This document shows, piece after piece, positions 54,254 to 63,343 of a stretch of DNA of 64,000 nt. The notes beneath the pieces are model-generated. The model saw only the letters and a list, made by a program, of their open reading frames with translations, was not told where the DNA came from and did not search any database. Source of the stretch: Microbacterium jejuense (GTDB taxonomy: Bacteria; Actinomycetota; Actinomycetes; Actinomycetales; Microbacteriaceae); assembly GCF_019511665.1 (NCBI RefSeq), contig NZ_JAEUAW010000003.1:124001-188000 (forward strand), given 5' to 3'. The first letter of the stretch is position 1. The number at the start of each line of letters is the position of its first letter. The translations under genes and the position numbers were made by a program.

Positions 54254-55975
54254 TCAACCGGTCGTCGCGCCCTCCGCAGCGGAGCGCACGAGACGGGAGT
54301 ACTTGGCAAGGACGCCACGGGTATAGCGCGGGGGAAGCGGCTCCCATCCAGAGCGGCGGGAGCCCAGCTCGGTCTCATCGACGAGTAGGTCGAGAGTGCG
54401 AGCCGCGATATCGACCCGTATCAGATCACCATCGCGCACGAAGGCGATGGGACCTGCGTCCACCGCTTCGGGTGCTATGTGGCCGATGCACAGGCCGGTT
54501 GTGCCGCCTGAGAATCGTCCGTCCGTCAAGAGTAGTACATCTTTTCCGAGCCCTGCGCCCTTGATGGCCGCGGTGATCGCGAGCATCTCGCGCATGCCGG
54601 GGCCGCCCTTGGGCCCCTCGTAGCGGATGACCACGACGTCGCCGGCGTTGATCTCGCCCGCCTCGAGCGCGTCCATCGCGGCGCGCTCGCGCTCGAACAC
54701 GCGGGCAGGACCCTCGAAGACGGCGGCGTCGAAGCCGGCGGTCTTCACGACCGCACCTTCGGGAGCGAGCGAACCGTGGAGGATCGTGAGACCGCCGGTC
54801 GCGTGGATCGGGTCGTCGAAGGTGTGGATCACCTTGCCGTCGACCGGCTGCGGGTCGAGCTCGGCGAGGTTCTCGGCCAGCGTCTTGCCCGTGACGGTGA
54901 GCGCGTCGCCGTGGAGCAGACCCTCGTCCAGCATCGCCTTCATGATCACCGGGATGCCCCCGTGGCGGTCGACGTCGTTCATGACGTACTTGCCGAACGG
55001 CTTCATGTCGGCCACGTGCGGAACCTTGTCGCCGATGCGGTTGAAGTCGTGCAGGCTCAGCTCGACGTCGGCCTCGCGCGCGATCGCCAGCAGGTGCAGC
55101 ACGACGTTGGTCGAGCCGCCGAGGGCCATCGCGAGGGCGATCGCGTTCTCGAAGGCCTCCTTGGTGAGGATGTCGCGGGTCGTGATGCCCTGGCGCAGCA
55201 GGTTCACGACAGCCTCGCCCGAACGGTGGGCGAAGTAGTCCCGGCGGCGGTCGGCCGAGGGCGGGGCCGCCGAGCCCGGGAGGCTGAGGCCGAGGGCCTC
55301 GGCGACCGAGGCCATCGTGTTGGCGGTGTACATGCCGCCGCACGCGCCTTCGCCCGGCGCGATCGCGCATTCGATGCGCTTGAGGTCCGCTTCGCTCATC
55401 TTGCCCGCGAGGCAGGCGCCGACGGCCTCGAACGAGTCGATGATCGTGACGTCCTTCTCGGTGCCGTCCGAGAGCTTGACCCAGCCGGGAGCGATCGAGC
55501 CGGCGTAGAGGAAGACGCTCGACAGATCGAGGCGCGCCGAGGCCATCAGCATGCCGGGGATCGACTTGTCGCAGCCGGCGAGCAGCACCGAGCCGTCGAG
55601 GCGCTCGGCCATCATGACGGTCTCGACGGAGTCCGCGATGACCTCGCGCGAGACGAGCGAGAAGTGCATGCCCTCGTGGCCCATCGAGATGCCGTCCGAC
55701 ACCGAGATGGTGCCGAACTGCAGCGGATAGCCGCCGCCGGCGTGCACGCCCTCCTTGGCGCCCTGCGCGAGCCGGTCGAGGCTCAGGTTGCAGGGGGTGA
55801 TCTCGTTCCAGCTGGATGCGATGCCGATCTGGGGCTTGTCCCAGTCCTCGTCGCCCATGCCCACGGCGCGGAGCATTCCGCGCGAGGTGGTCGCTTCGAT
55901 GCCGTCGGTGACGACGCGGCTGCGGGGCTTGATGTCGATGGAGTTATCAGCTGCGGGTGAATCGGGCCGGGCCAT
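54254..55975 (-). CDS. ilvD: Dihydroxy-acid dehydratase (3' end with foreign codon use)
   Basis: IlvD dehydrates dihydroxy-acids to the 2-oxo acids of valine and isoleucine; it needs an Fe-S cluster. The 573-residue protein has [10 protein letters not shown] and the conserved cysteine in [26 protein letters not shown] (third cluster cysteine) and the C-terminal [20 protein letters not shown] follow. The last ~100 codons (about 54254-54560) use GTA, CTA, TTG, CGA, TCA, ATA and GCA, rare elsewhere in this window, suggesting a recombined segment. The ATG follows a TAGACT -10 box by 6 bases, so the message is probably leaderless. Confidence 0.96.
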   Translation of the reverse strand: MARPDSPAADNSIDIKPRSRVVTDGIEATTSRGMLRAVGMGDEDWDKPQIGIASSWNEITPCNLSLDRLAQGAKEGVHAGGGYPLQFGTISVSDGISMGHEGMHFSLVSREVIADSVETVMMAERLDGSVLLAGCDKSIPGMLMASARLDLSSVFLYAGSIAPGWVKLSDGTEKDVTIIDSFEAVGACLAGKMSEADLKRIECAIAPGEGACGGMYTANTMASVAEALGLSLPGSAAPPSADRRRDYFAHRSGEAVVNLLRQGITTRDILTKEAFENAIALAMALGGSTNVVLHLLAIAREADVELSLHDFNRIGDKVPHVADMKPFGKYVMNDVDRHGGIPVIMKAMLDEGLLHGDALTVTGKTLAENLAELDPQPVDGKVIHTFDDPIHATGGLTILHGSLAPEGAVVKTAGFDAAVFEGPARVFERERAAMDALEAGEINAGDVVVIRYEGPKGGPGMREMLAITAAIKGAGLGKDVLLLTDGRFSGGTTGLCIGHIAPEAVDAGPIAFVRDGDLIRVDIAARTLDLLVDETELGSRRSGWEPLPPRYTRGVLAKYSRLVRSAAEGATTG

Positions 55976-55981
55976 TGTTGC

Positions 55982-55987
55982 AGTCTA
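55982..55987 (-). promoter_or_regulatory. -10 box of the ilvDBNC operon
   Basis: The minus strand reads TAGACT with 6 bases to the ilvD ATG at 55975. The gap to otsB is only 49 bp, with no leader peptide, so this operon, unlike leuCD, has no room for an attenuator. Confidence 0.5.
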
Positions 55988-56024
55988 TTCCCGCTCCGAC
56001 ACGCGCTCGTCCGGCATGACGGAC

Positions 56025-56804
56025 TCAGGCCAGCAGCCGCGTGCGCTCCTGCGCCAGACGGGTCAGCAGGTCCGCCAGCGCGGCGATGTCGGGCACGCGG
56101 ACCGCCGCTGCCGACTCCCCCTCGCCGACCCGCACGCCCACGTCCCCGGCCCCGAGGCTCGCGATGGCGTCCTCGTCGGTGACATCGTCGCCCGCGAACA
56201 GCACGGCTGTCGCGCCGACGCGCTCGCGCAGCTCTGCCACCGCGGAGTCCTTGCCCTCGTGCCGGAAGGCGAACTCGACGATGTTGTGGCCGGTGCGCCG
56301 GCGCCAGTGCGGCGCCTCCTCGGCGACGATGGCGTCGACGATGCTGTTGGCCTCGGCGGCGTCAGCGGCGTCGGCGCGGCGCGTGTGCACGCCGAATCCG
56401 AACGTCTTCGGCTCGATCCACACGCCGTCCAGGTGCGCCGTGGCACGCTCGGCGTGGGCGCGCAGCGTGTCACGGAGTGCGGCCGCCTCCTCGTCGTCGC
56501 CGTGGCTCACGGGCCCTTCACCGGGGACCCAGAACTCCGCACCGTGCGATCCCGCCAGCCATACCGCGGCCGCGTCGTCGTGCTCGGCGATGACCCGCAG
56601 GTCGACGAGGCTGCGACCCGAGACGAAGGCGACGACCGTCTCGGGGGCGGCCGCCAGGGCGTCGACGGCGTCGCGGGCCGCCGGCAGCATGCGCGCGTCC
56701 ATCGGCTCGTCCTCCAGCGGCGAGAGCGTGCCGTCGAAGTCGAGTGCGACGAGAAGGCGAGGGGATGCCGCGAGCCGGCCGATCAGGTCGTCCGCAGCGG
56801 TCAC
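56025..56804 (-). CDS. otsB: Trehalose-6-phosphate phosphatase
   Basis: OtsB hydrolyses trehalose 6-phosphate, made by OtsA, to trehalose, a protectant and storage sugar. The 259-residue HAD phosphatase has motif I ALDFDGTLSPLEDEP (nucleophile Asp), motif II VAFVSGRS and motif IV FAGDDVTDEDAI. Start chosen at GTG 56804, which overlaps the otsA stop by GTGA; the longer frame reads through the otsA end. Confidence 0.93.
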   Translation of the reverse strand: MTAADDLIGRLAASPRLLVALDFDGTLSPLEDEPMDARMLPAARDAVDALAAAPETVVAFVSGRSLVDLRVIAEHDDAAAVWLAGSHGAEFWVPGEGPVSHGDDEEAAALRDTLRAHAERATAHLDGVWIEPKTFGFGVHTRRADAADAAEANSIVDAIVAEEAPHWRRRTGHNIVEFAFRHEGKDSAVAELRERVGATAVLFAGDDVTDEDAIASLGAGDVGVRVGEGESAAAVRVPDIAALADLLTRLAQERTRLLA

Positions 56805-58318
56805 GCCCGACCCCGCTTCTTGGCGCGTCGCGCCTCCTCCAGCGCATCGAGGAACGACCGCGACCACCGGTCGACGTCGTTCTCGAGCACCTTCTTGCGC
56901 AGCGCGCGCATGCGGCGCCCCTGCTCGGCGGCCGGCATCTCGATGGCGCGCATGATGGCCTCCTTCATGCCGCCGATGTCGTGCGGGTTGATGCGGATGG
57001 CACTGGGGAGCTCGTCGGCGGCTCCGGCGAACTCGCTCAGCACGAGCACGCCGCGGTTGTCGGTGCGCGTGGCGACGTACTCCTTCGCGACGAGGTTCAT
57101 GCCGTCGCGCAGAGCCGTCACGAGCATGACGTCGGCCGCGAGGAACAGGGCCACCATCTCTTCGCGCGGGTACGCCTGATGCAGATACCGGATCGCCGTG
57201 TGCCCCATCGTGTCGTGGTCGCCGTTGATGCGCCCGACCGTCAGCTCGATCTCGTCGCGCAGCTGCATGTAGGCGTCGACGCGCTCGCGGCTGGGGCTGG
57301 CCACCTGCACGAGCGTGACGTCCTCGACCTTGACCCGCCCGTCTTCGAGCAGCTCGCCGAAGGCCTTCAGGCGGTGGCGGATGCCCTTGGTGTAGTCGAG
57401 GCGATCGACGCCGAGGAGGATCTTCTTCGGATTGCCGAGGCTCTCGCGGATCTCGGCGGCGCGGGCGATGATGTCGGGGCGTTCGGCGAGCTCGATGTAC
57501 GACGACGCGTCGATCGAGATCGGAAAGGCCTTCGCGAGGGCGTTGCGCGACGTGCCGTCGGGCAAGGGCACGGTGATGCCCGTCGCCTTCGTCTGATAGC
57601 GCAGCTGACGTCGCACGGCGCGCGCGAAGTTACCGGCATCCGCCACCCGCTGGAAGCCGATGACGTCGGCGCCGAGCAGTCCCTCGAGAACCTGGCGCCG
57701 CCACGGCAGCTGCGAGTACAGGCCGTATGCCGGGAAGGGAATGTGGTGGAAGTAGCCGATCGTCAGGTCGGGGCGCGCCTCGCGAAGCATGGCCGGCACG
57801 AGCTGCAGCTGGTAGTCCTGCACCCATACCGTGGCCCCTTCGGCCGCCACCGAGGCGGCGGCCTCGGCGAACCGGCGGTTGACGCGCACGTAGGCGTCCC
57901 ACCAGACGCGGCGGTACCGGGGCGGTGAGATGACGTCGTGGTAGAGCGGCCAGAACGTGTCGTTCGACATGCCCTCGTAGTAGTTCTCGACCTCGTCGGC
58001 GCTGAGCGAGACGGGTACGAGATGCGTGCCCTCGAACTCGAACGGCTCGACCTCGATGTCGGGCTGGCCGGGCCACCCGACCCATGCGCCGTCGGCGCGG
58101 CGCATGACGGGCTCCAGCGCCGTCACGAGGCCGCCGGGTGAGCGCCGCCATTCCGAGTCCCCGTCGGGGTCGGTCACCTTGTCGACGGGAAGACGATTGG
58201 CGACGACGACCAGATCGGCGCGGCGGTCGGCTTCCGAGACCCCGGGACCCGACGCGGAGGACGGGAGCGGACCCTCCGATCCAGGGCTTCTCGGCGCGGC
58301 TTTTCTCGGCTCTGACAC
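56801..58318 (-). CDS. otsA: Alpha,alpha-trehalose-phosphate synthase
   Basis: OtsA is the GT20 glycosyltransferase that joins UDP- or GDP-glucose to glucose 6-phosphate. The 505-residue protein shows LVVVANRLPVDKV near residue 36, VWVQDYQLQLVPAMLRE, HIPFPAYGLYSQLPWR and GVDRLDYTKGIRHRLKAF. RDGMNLVAKEY then SEFAGAADEL contain the donor-binding residues. Start at GTG 58318, with aggag 4-5 bases before it; this leaves a polar 35-residue N-terminal extension before the family domain. Coupled to otsB by GTGA overlap. Confidence 0.95.
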   Translation of the reverse strand: MSEPRKAAPRSPGSEGPLPSSASGPGVSEADRRADLVVVANRLPVDKVTDPDGDSEWRRSPGGLVTALEPVMRRADGAWVGWPGQPDIEVEPFEFEGTHLVPVSLSADEVENYYEGMSNDTFWPLYHDVISPPRYRRVWWDAYVRVNRRFAEAAASVAAEGATVWVQDYQLQLVPAMLREARPDLTIGYFHHIPFPAYGLYSQLPWRRQVLEGLLGADVIGFQRVADAGNFARAVRRQLRYQTKATGITVPLPDGTSRNALAKAFPISIDASSYIELAERPDIIARAAEIRESLGNPKKILLGVDRLDYTKGIRHRLKAFGELLEDGRVKVEDVTLVQVASPSRERVDAYMQLRDEIELTVGRINGDHDTMGHTAIRYLHQAYPREEMVALFLAADVMLVTALRDGMNLVAKEYVATRTDNRGVLVLSEFAGAADELPSAIRINPHDIGGMKEAIMRAIEMPAAEQGRRMRALRKKVLENDVDRWSRSFLDALEEARRAKKRGRA

Positions 58319-58437
58319 GGGACTCCTGACGATTCGTGGACGGCACGCTCAGGCTAACAGCGAGCTCTCGGGGGGTGTCGTCCCTTGACGGGCGACGTCG
58401 CACGTGTCAAGGGCAGACTGCCCGCCGCACGTCGCGC

Positions 58438-58443
58438 TAACGT
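58438..58443 (+). promoter_or_regulatory. -10 box for the small membrane protein gene
   Basis: TAACGT followed by 6 bases and the ATG at 58450, on the plus strand. The gap between otsA and this gene is 131 bp. Confidence 0.4.
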
Positions 58444-58449
58444 TGCGGC

Positions 58450-58704
58450 ATGCGCAAGTACCTCTTCGGCACCGGCATCATCACCGCTTTCACCGGAGGA
58501 CTCACGCTGCTGCGCGCGCTGCGCGAGAACGAGCCGTTCACGTGGCGCACCGCGCTGGCGTGGGCCAGCTGGGGCATCTCGCTGGCGCTCGCGGTCGGCG
58601 CGATCGTCGACGTCCGCCGCGCGTCGCGCGGGCACCTCATCGCCCAGGACTCCCCCGTGCACGGCCGCGAGAAGAAGCTCCTCAAGCGCCGTCTGGAGAG
58701 CTGA
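58450..58704 (+). CDS. Small membrane protein (84 residues)
   Basis: The 84-residue protein starts MRKYLFGTGIITAFTGG with a hydrophobic segment (about 3-22) and has a second (about 37-53, ALAWASWGISLALAVGAIV). A basic C-terminal tail (REKKLLKRRLES) follows. I do not recognise a family. The ATG follows TAACGT by 6 bases, and coding bias fits its neighbours. It is convergent with the thiolase gene across a perfect 38-bp palindrome. Confidence 0.7.
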   Translation: MRKYLFGTGIITAFTGGLTLLRALRENEPFTWRTALAWASWGISLALAVGAIVDVRRASRGHLIAQDSPVHGREKKLLKRRLES

Positions 58705-58718
58705 CGCGACCTCCGCAT

Positions 58719-58756
58719 GACGACGGGGCGGGGCCGATCGGCCCCGCCCCGTCGTC
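58719..58756. terminator. Perfect 38-bp palindrome, convergent terminator candidate
   Basis: A fully self-complementary 38-bp sequence centred on GATC (58736-58739) lies between the small membrane protein gene and the thiolase gene, both of which end within 20 bp. It is a strong hairpin on either strand but has no T-run. Confidence 0.6.
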
Positions 58757-58773
58757 GTGTGTGCGGCGCGGAC

Positions 58774-59958
58774 TCAGCGCGTGAGGATCAGCGCGTCGCC
58801 CTGGCCTCCGCCGCCGCACAGGGCGACGGCCGCGGTCCCGCCCCCGCGTCGCACCAGCTCGTGCACCGCGTGGACGACGAGCCTGTTGCCGGAGGCGCCG
58901 ATGGGGTGCCCGATCGCGATGCCGCCGCCGTGGGGGTTGACGACGTCGTCGGCGAGGCCGAGTTCGCGCTGCGAACGGGCCACGACGGCGCCGAACGCCT
59001 CGTTGATCTCGACCACGTCGAGGTCGGCCGGACGGATCCCCTGCTTCTCGCACGCCTTCTCGATCGCACGCGCCGGCTGCGCGTGCAGCGAGTTGTCGGG
59101 ACCCGCGACCTGGCCCGACGCGCCGACGACCGCCAGCACGGGCCATCCGTTCGCGTCGGCATGGGATCGGGTCGTGAGCACGACGGCCGAGGCGCCGTCC
59201 GAGATCTGCGACGAGTTGCCGGCGGTGATCGACCCGCCGGCCGCGAACGCCGGGCGCAGTCCCGCGAGGGTCTCCACCGTCGTGTCGGGGCGGATCCCCT
59301 CGTCCTTCGTGACGACGACGGCCTCGCCGCGACGCTGCGGGATCTCGACGGGCACGATCTCGGCGTCGAACACCCCCGCCTCCTGCGCGGCGGCCGCGCG
59401 CTGGTGCGAACGCGCGGCGACGGCATCCTGATCCTCGCGGCTGACCTCGAAGCGCTCGTTATGGCGCTCGGTCGAGGCGCCCATGCTCTCGGCGTCGTAC
59501 GCGTCGGTCAGTCCGTCGTACGCCATATGGTCGAGCACCTCGACCGATCCGTATGCCCATCCCTCTCGGGATCCCATCAGCAGGTGCGGCGCGCGCGTCA
59601 TCGACTCCATGCCGGCCGCGACGACGACGGTGGCATCGCCGACGGCCAGCATGCGCGCACCGTCGATGATGGCCGTCAGCCCCGAGAGGCACACCTTGTT
59701 GACCGAGCTCGAGTGCACGTCCCACGGGATGCCGGCGCCCACGGCCGCCTGACGTGCGGGGTTCTGGCCGGCGCCGGCCGCGAGCACCTGCCCGACGAGC
59801 ACGGCGTCGACGGCGTCGGCGGGGATGCCTCCCTGCGACAGCGCGCCGCGGATGGCGGCGCTGCCGAGCTGCACCGCCGTGAGCGGCGCCAGCTGGCCCT
59901 TCAGCCGTCCCTGCGGCGTGCGGGCGGCGGCGACGATGACGATGTCGTCGTGGTTCAT
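58774..59958 (-). CDS. Acetyl-CoA C-acetyltransferase (thiolase)
   Basis: This thiolase cleaves acetoacetyl-CoA to two acetyl-CoA. The 394-residue protein has the nucleophile Cys in [13 protein letters not shown], the His in GHPIGASG and the base Cys in [12 protein letters not shown], a complete catalytic set. It is encoded after the CoA-transferase subunits (ATGA overlap with scoB), which makes acetoacetyl-CoA its likely substrate here. Length and motifs are standard. Confidence 0.94.
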   Translation of the reverse strand: MNHDDIVIVAAARTPQGRLKGQLAPLTAVQLGSAAIRGALSQGGIPADAVDAVLVGQVLAAGAGQNPARQAAVGAGIPWDVHSSSVNKVCLSGLTAIIDGARMLAVGDATVVVAAGMESMTRAPHLLMGSREGWAYGSVEVLDHMAYDGLTDAYDAESMGASTERHNERFEVSREDQDAVAARSHQRAAAAQEAGVFDAEIVPVEIPQRRGEAVVVTKDEGIRPDTTVETLAGLRPAFAAGGSITAGNSSQISDGASAVVLTTRSHADANGWPVLAVVGASGQVAGPDNSLHAQPARAIEKACEKQGIRPADLDVVEINEAFGAVVARSQRELGLADDVVNPHGGGIAIGHPIGASGNRLVVHAVHELVRRGGGTAAVALCGGGGQGDALILTR

Positions 59959-60608
59959 GCTTCCACCTTAAGTTCGTCCGAGATCGACAGCTCGGGTTCG
60001 GTCGCAGCGATCACGTCGGCCACCGAGACGCCCGGCGCCGTCTCGACGAGCACGAGTCCGGCATCCGTCACGTCGATGACGGCGAGGTCGGTGATGATGC
60101 GGTCGACGACGCCGCGGCCGGTGAGGGGCAGCGAGCACTCGTGCACGATCTTGGCCGAGCCGTCCTTGGCGACGTGCTCCATCAGCACGATCACCTTCGC
60201 GGCGCCGTGGACGAGGTCCATCGCGCCGCCCGGGCCCTTGACCATCTTGCCCGGGATCATCCAGTTCGCGAGGTCGCCGGTGGCCGACACCTGCATGGCG
60301 CCGAGGATCGCGGCGTCGATCTTGCCGCCGCGGATCATGCCGAAGCTCGTCGCGGAGTCGAAGAACGCCGCCCCCGGAAGCGTCGTCACGGTCTCTTTGC
60401 CGGCGTTGATGAGATCGGGGTCCACGTTCTCTTCGGACGGGTACGGACCGACGCCGAGGATGCCGTTCTCGGACTGCAGCACGACGGTGACGCCGTCGGG
60501 CACGTAGTTCGGAACGAGTGTCGGCAGTCCGATGCCGAGGTTGACGTAGGCGCCGTCGGCGAGCTCGCGAGCCGCACGCGCGGCCATCTCGGTGCGGGTG
60601 AGTGCCAT
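59955..60608 (-). CDS. scoB: 3-oxoacid CoA-transferase subunit B
   Basis: This is the smaller subunit of a succinyl-CoA:3-ketoacid CoA-transferase, activating acetoacetate to acetoacetyl-CoA. The 217-residue protein has the catalytic glutamate in [13 protein letters not shown] and the [15 protein letters not shown] start region, with [15 protein letters not shown] following. A 3-oxoadipate transferase (PcaJ) is the main alternative, but the adjacent thiolase and hydroxybutyrate dehydrogenase favour acetoacetate. It overlaps the thiolase gene by 4 bp and follows scoA by 1 bp. Confidence 0.88.
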   Translation of the reverse strand: MALTRTEMAARAARELADGAYVNLGIGLPTLVPNYVPDGVTVVLQSENGILGVGPYPSEENVDPDLINAGKETVTTLPGAAFFDSATSFGMIRGGKIDAAILGAMQVSATGDLANWMIPGKMVKGPGGAMDLVHGAAKVIVLMEHVAKDGSAKIVHECSLPLTGRGVVDRIITDLAVIDVTDAGLVLVETAPGVSVADVIAATEPELSISDELKVEA

Positions 60609-60609
60609 G

Positions 60610-61395
60610 TCAGGCTCCTTCCGTCGTCGCGGGCGCCGCGACGGTGCGGCGCTCGATGCGCTTCTCGATGCCGGTGCCCACCTCGACGACGCGGTGCACG
60701 TAGATGCCGGGAAGGTGGATGCCGTCAGGGTCGAGTTCCCCCGGCTCCACGAGCTCCTCCACCTGCGCGATGCACACGCGGCCCGCCATCGCGGCGAGCG
60801 GGTTGAAGTTGCGCGCGGCCTTGTTGAACACGAGGTTGCCGTGGCGGTCGCCGCGCAGCGCGTGCACGAGAGAGAAGTCGGTGACGATCGCCTCTTCGAG
60901 CACGAAGTCGCGGGGTGTGCCGTCGACGTCGAACGAGCGCACGTCCTTGACGGGCGAAGCGACGGCGACGCTGCCGTCGGCGCCGTACCTGCGGGGAAGG
61001 CCGCCCTCGGCGACCTGGGTGCCGACGCCCGTCTGCGTGTAGAACGCGGCGATGCCCGAGCCGCCGGCCCGCAGCTTCTCGGCGAGCGTGCCCTGGGGCG
61101 TGAGCTCCAGCTCCAGCTCGCCCGAGAGGAACTGCCGCTCGAACTCCTTGTTCTCGCCGACGTACGACGAGGTCATCTTGCTGATGCGCCTCGCGTTCAG
61201 CAGCACGCCGAGCCCCCAGTCGTCGACGCCGCAGTTGTTGCTCACGATGCGGAGGTCGCTCGTGCCCTGCGCGAGCAGCGCCTCGATGAGCGCGATCGGG
61301 TTGCCCGACAGCCCAAACCCTCCCACCGCGAGAGACGCCCCGTCGGGGATGTCGGCGACGGCCTCGGCCGCCGAGCCCCAGGTCTTGTCGATCAC
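60610..61395 (-). CDS. scoA: 3-oxoacid CoA-transferase subunit A
   Basis: This is the larger partner of the CoA-transferase; it carries the [16 protein letters not shown] glycine-rich motif and the [11 protein letters not shown] segment. [37 protein letters not shown] follows. The product is 261 residues. Start at GTG 61395, 5 bases after aaggag; the next upstream GTG (61401) is too close to the ribosome-binding site. It heads the transcript scoA-scoB-thiolase. Confidence 0.9.
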   Translation of the reverse strand: MIDKTWGSAAEAVADIPDGASLAVGGFGLSGNPIALIEALLAQGTSDLRIVSNNCGVDDWGLGVLLNARRISKMTSSYVGENKEFERQFLSGELELELTPQGTLAEKLRAGGSGIAAFYTQTGVGTQVAEGGLPRRYGADGSVAVASPVKDVRSFDVDGTPRDFVLEEAIVTDFSLVHALRGDRHGNLVFNKAARNFNPLAAMAGRVCIAQVEELVEPGELDPDGIHLPGIYVHRVVEVGTGIEKRIERRTVAAPATTEGA

Positions 61396-61501
61396 GTGCA
61401 CTCCTTCGTGTCCTGCGTTGCCCTTCCATCCTGCGTCCGACAGCTCGCACGAGCCAGCAGCTGCTTGCGATGTGGCCGACGCACGCCGTACCGTCCATAT
61501 C

Positions 61502-62290
61502 GTGGACACCACGAAACGCAGCATCCCCGGCGCGCAGTCGGTCGCGCGCGCGGCGCAGCTGCTGAGGCTCGTGACCTCGGCAGGCGACGACGGGATGCCG
61601 GTGGCCGAGCTCGCCCGTCGCGCCGACCTCACGCGTCCGACGACGCACCGGCTGCTCACCGCTCTGCGGCATGAGGGCCTCGTCGACCAGGACGAGCGGA
61701 CAGGACGATGGATGCCGGGGCCCGAGCTGTACCTGATGGGCACGGTCGCGGCATCCCGATACGACATCACCGCGATCGCGCGCGACATCGTGCGCTCGCT
61801 GGCCGTGCGCACGGAAGAGAGTGCGTTCCTTTCGGTGCGCCGCGGCGACGAGACGGTGTGCCTGCTGCGCGAGGAGGGGAGCTTCCCCATCCGGTCGTTC
61901 GTGCTGTCGGAGGGCGTGCGGTTCCCGCTCGGGGTGGCCTCGGCGGGGCTCGCGATCCTGGCGTTCCTGCCACCCCACGATGTGGACGCGTACTTTGAGC
62001 GCCACCCCGATCTCGCCGACGACTGGGGCGCCGCGCACAGCGAGAAGCGCCTGCGCGCGCGCCTGCGCGACACGCAGGAGCGCGGCTACGCCGTCAACCC
62101 CGGGCTGATCGTCGAGGGGTCCTACGGACTCGGCGCGGCGGTGTTCACGCGCGAGGGGCACCCGCAGTGGGCGCTGAGCCTCACGGGCGTCGAGTTCCGC
62201 TTCGGACCGGACCGCCTTTCCGAGCTCGGCCGCACGCTGCTGGCCCACGCGCACCAGCTGACGACGCGCATCGCCGCAGCCGGCCGGTGA
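61502..62290 (+). CDS. IclR-family transcriptional regulator
   Basis: This 262-residue IclR regulator has an N-terminal winged HTH (about 10-70: AAQLLRLVTSAGDDGMPVAEL, then ARRADLTRPTTHRLLTALRHEGLV) and the C-terminal IclR effector domain (about 80-255). It is divergent from scoA and probably controls the acetoacetate operon; ligands in this family are often aromatic or organic acids. The GTG at 61502 is used; the gap to scoA is 106 bp and has no clear operator that I can name. Confidence 0.9.
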   Translation: MDTTKRSIPGAQSVARAAQLLRLVTSAGDDGMPVAELARRADLTRPTTHRLLTALRHEGLVDQDERTGRWMPGPELYLMGTVAASRYDITAIARDIVRSLAVRTEESAFLSVRRGDETVCLLREEGSFPIRSFVLSEGVRFPLGVASAGLAILAFLPPHDVDAYFERHPDLADDWGAAHSEKRLRARLRDTQERGYAVNPGLIVEGSYGLGAAVFTREGHPQWALSLTGVEFRFGPDRLSELGRTLLAHAHQLTTRIAAAGR

Positions 62291-62336
62291 GCTCGCGCCC
62301 GGGCGGCGTCGCTGCGTCCGACGCGCGGCTCGCCGC

Positions 62337-62411
62337 GTTTCGTCTCGCTCCGCTCGCTCAACGGCCGTGCCCCGGGCGTTGAGCGGAGCGAGGGACGAGC
62401 GAAGACGAAAC
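62337..62411. repeat. Dispersed palindromic repeat, convergent gap
   Basis: Left arm GTTTCGTCTCGCTCCGCTCGCTCAACG (62337-62363) is nearly the inverse of the right arm (62377-62411). Together they form a long imperfect hairpin between the convergent IclR and hydrolase genes. The left arm matches the single copy at 51841-51877. Confidence 0.7.
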
Positions 62412-62431
62412 GCCGCGACCGCGCCGACGAC

Positions 62432-63343
62432 CTACGTCGCCGCCAGCTCCTGCCGCACCACGGCGGACACGACGTCGGCACCGGCAGGCGACATCACGAT
62501 CGTGTAGTGGTTGAAGCCGTCGATGCGCTCGTGCCGGACGCCGGGGTACTCCCCCAGCAGCCGCTCGAGATGCTCGGGCGCGTAGAGCCCGGGCGGCTCG
62601 TCCTGCAGGCCCCGCGGCACGGTGAGCAGGCGCGTGGGATGCCGCAAGCCGGCGAGCGCGTCCGGCAGAGCGGTCCCGGTGTTCATGTCGACGGTGTCGT
62701 CGGCGGTCGTGGCGTAGCTCGTGGCAGGGCGGAACGCGCCGTCGCCGTCGGGCACCAGGTCGTACGCCAGGTACCGCTCGAGCTCCGGTGTCCAGGCGCC
62801 GGCGAACGCAGGATGCGCACGCCAGAAGTCGAGGTACTCGGCGGGGCTCGCGAACCTCATCGACAGCCGCGCGGCGGTGGGTCCGAGGATGCCCGCGACG
62901 AGCTCGTCGGTGCTGAGACCGGCGGGCACATCGAGCGGCAGACCGCCGTCGACCAGCACCAGTCGCGCGACGCGCTCGGGGTGCAGGTGCGCGAACACGA
63001 CCGACACGAACGCGCCCATCGAATGCCCCACGACGAGGGTGTGCTCGATGCCGAGGGCATCCAGCACCGCCGCCAGGTCGCCGGCGTGCGCGGCCATGCC
63101 CGCGGCGCCCTCGATCCCGTTGCTGCGGCCGCGACCGCGCAGGTCCGGTGCGACCACGCGCACCCCGGGAAGACGCTCGACGACGAACGGCCACGCCAGG
63201 TGCGAGGCCGTCACGCCGTGCACCAGCAGCACGGTCGGCGTGTCGGCACCGGCATGTGGCGCATCCCACACCCCGACGTGCAGCGATCCGCCGTCGACGG
63301 GCACGTCGATCTCGCGATAGTCGTGGCTCACCGTGCGGTCCAT
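62432..63343 (-). CDS. Alpha/beta-hydrolase
   Basis: This 303-residue alpha/beta-hydrolase has the nucleophile elbow GHSMGAFVSVV (Ser in GHSMG), the oxyanion loop LVHGVTASHLAWPF, the acid residue in the LYAPEHLERLLGEYPGV region, and the catalytic His in DGFNHYTIV. It lies next to hydroxybutyrate dehydrogenase (16-bp overlap) and in the acetoacetate catabolic area, so an ester substrate such as a hydroxybutyrate ester is possible, but unproven. Confidence 0.85.
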   Translation of the reverse strand: MDRTVSHDYREIDVPVDGGSLHVGVWDAPHAGADTPTVLLVHGVTASHLAWPFVVERLPGVRVVAPDLRGRGRSNGIEGAAGMAAHAGDLAAVLDALGIEHTLVVGHSMGAFVSVVFAHLHPERVARLVLVDGGLPLDVPAGLSTDELVAGILGPTAARLSMRFASPAEYLDFWRAHPAFAGAWTPELERYLAYDLVPDGDGAFRPATSYATTADDTVDMNTGTALPDALAGLRHPTRLLTVPRGLQDEPPGLYAPEHLERLLGEYPGVRHERIDGFNHYTIVMSPAGADVVSAVVRQELAAT

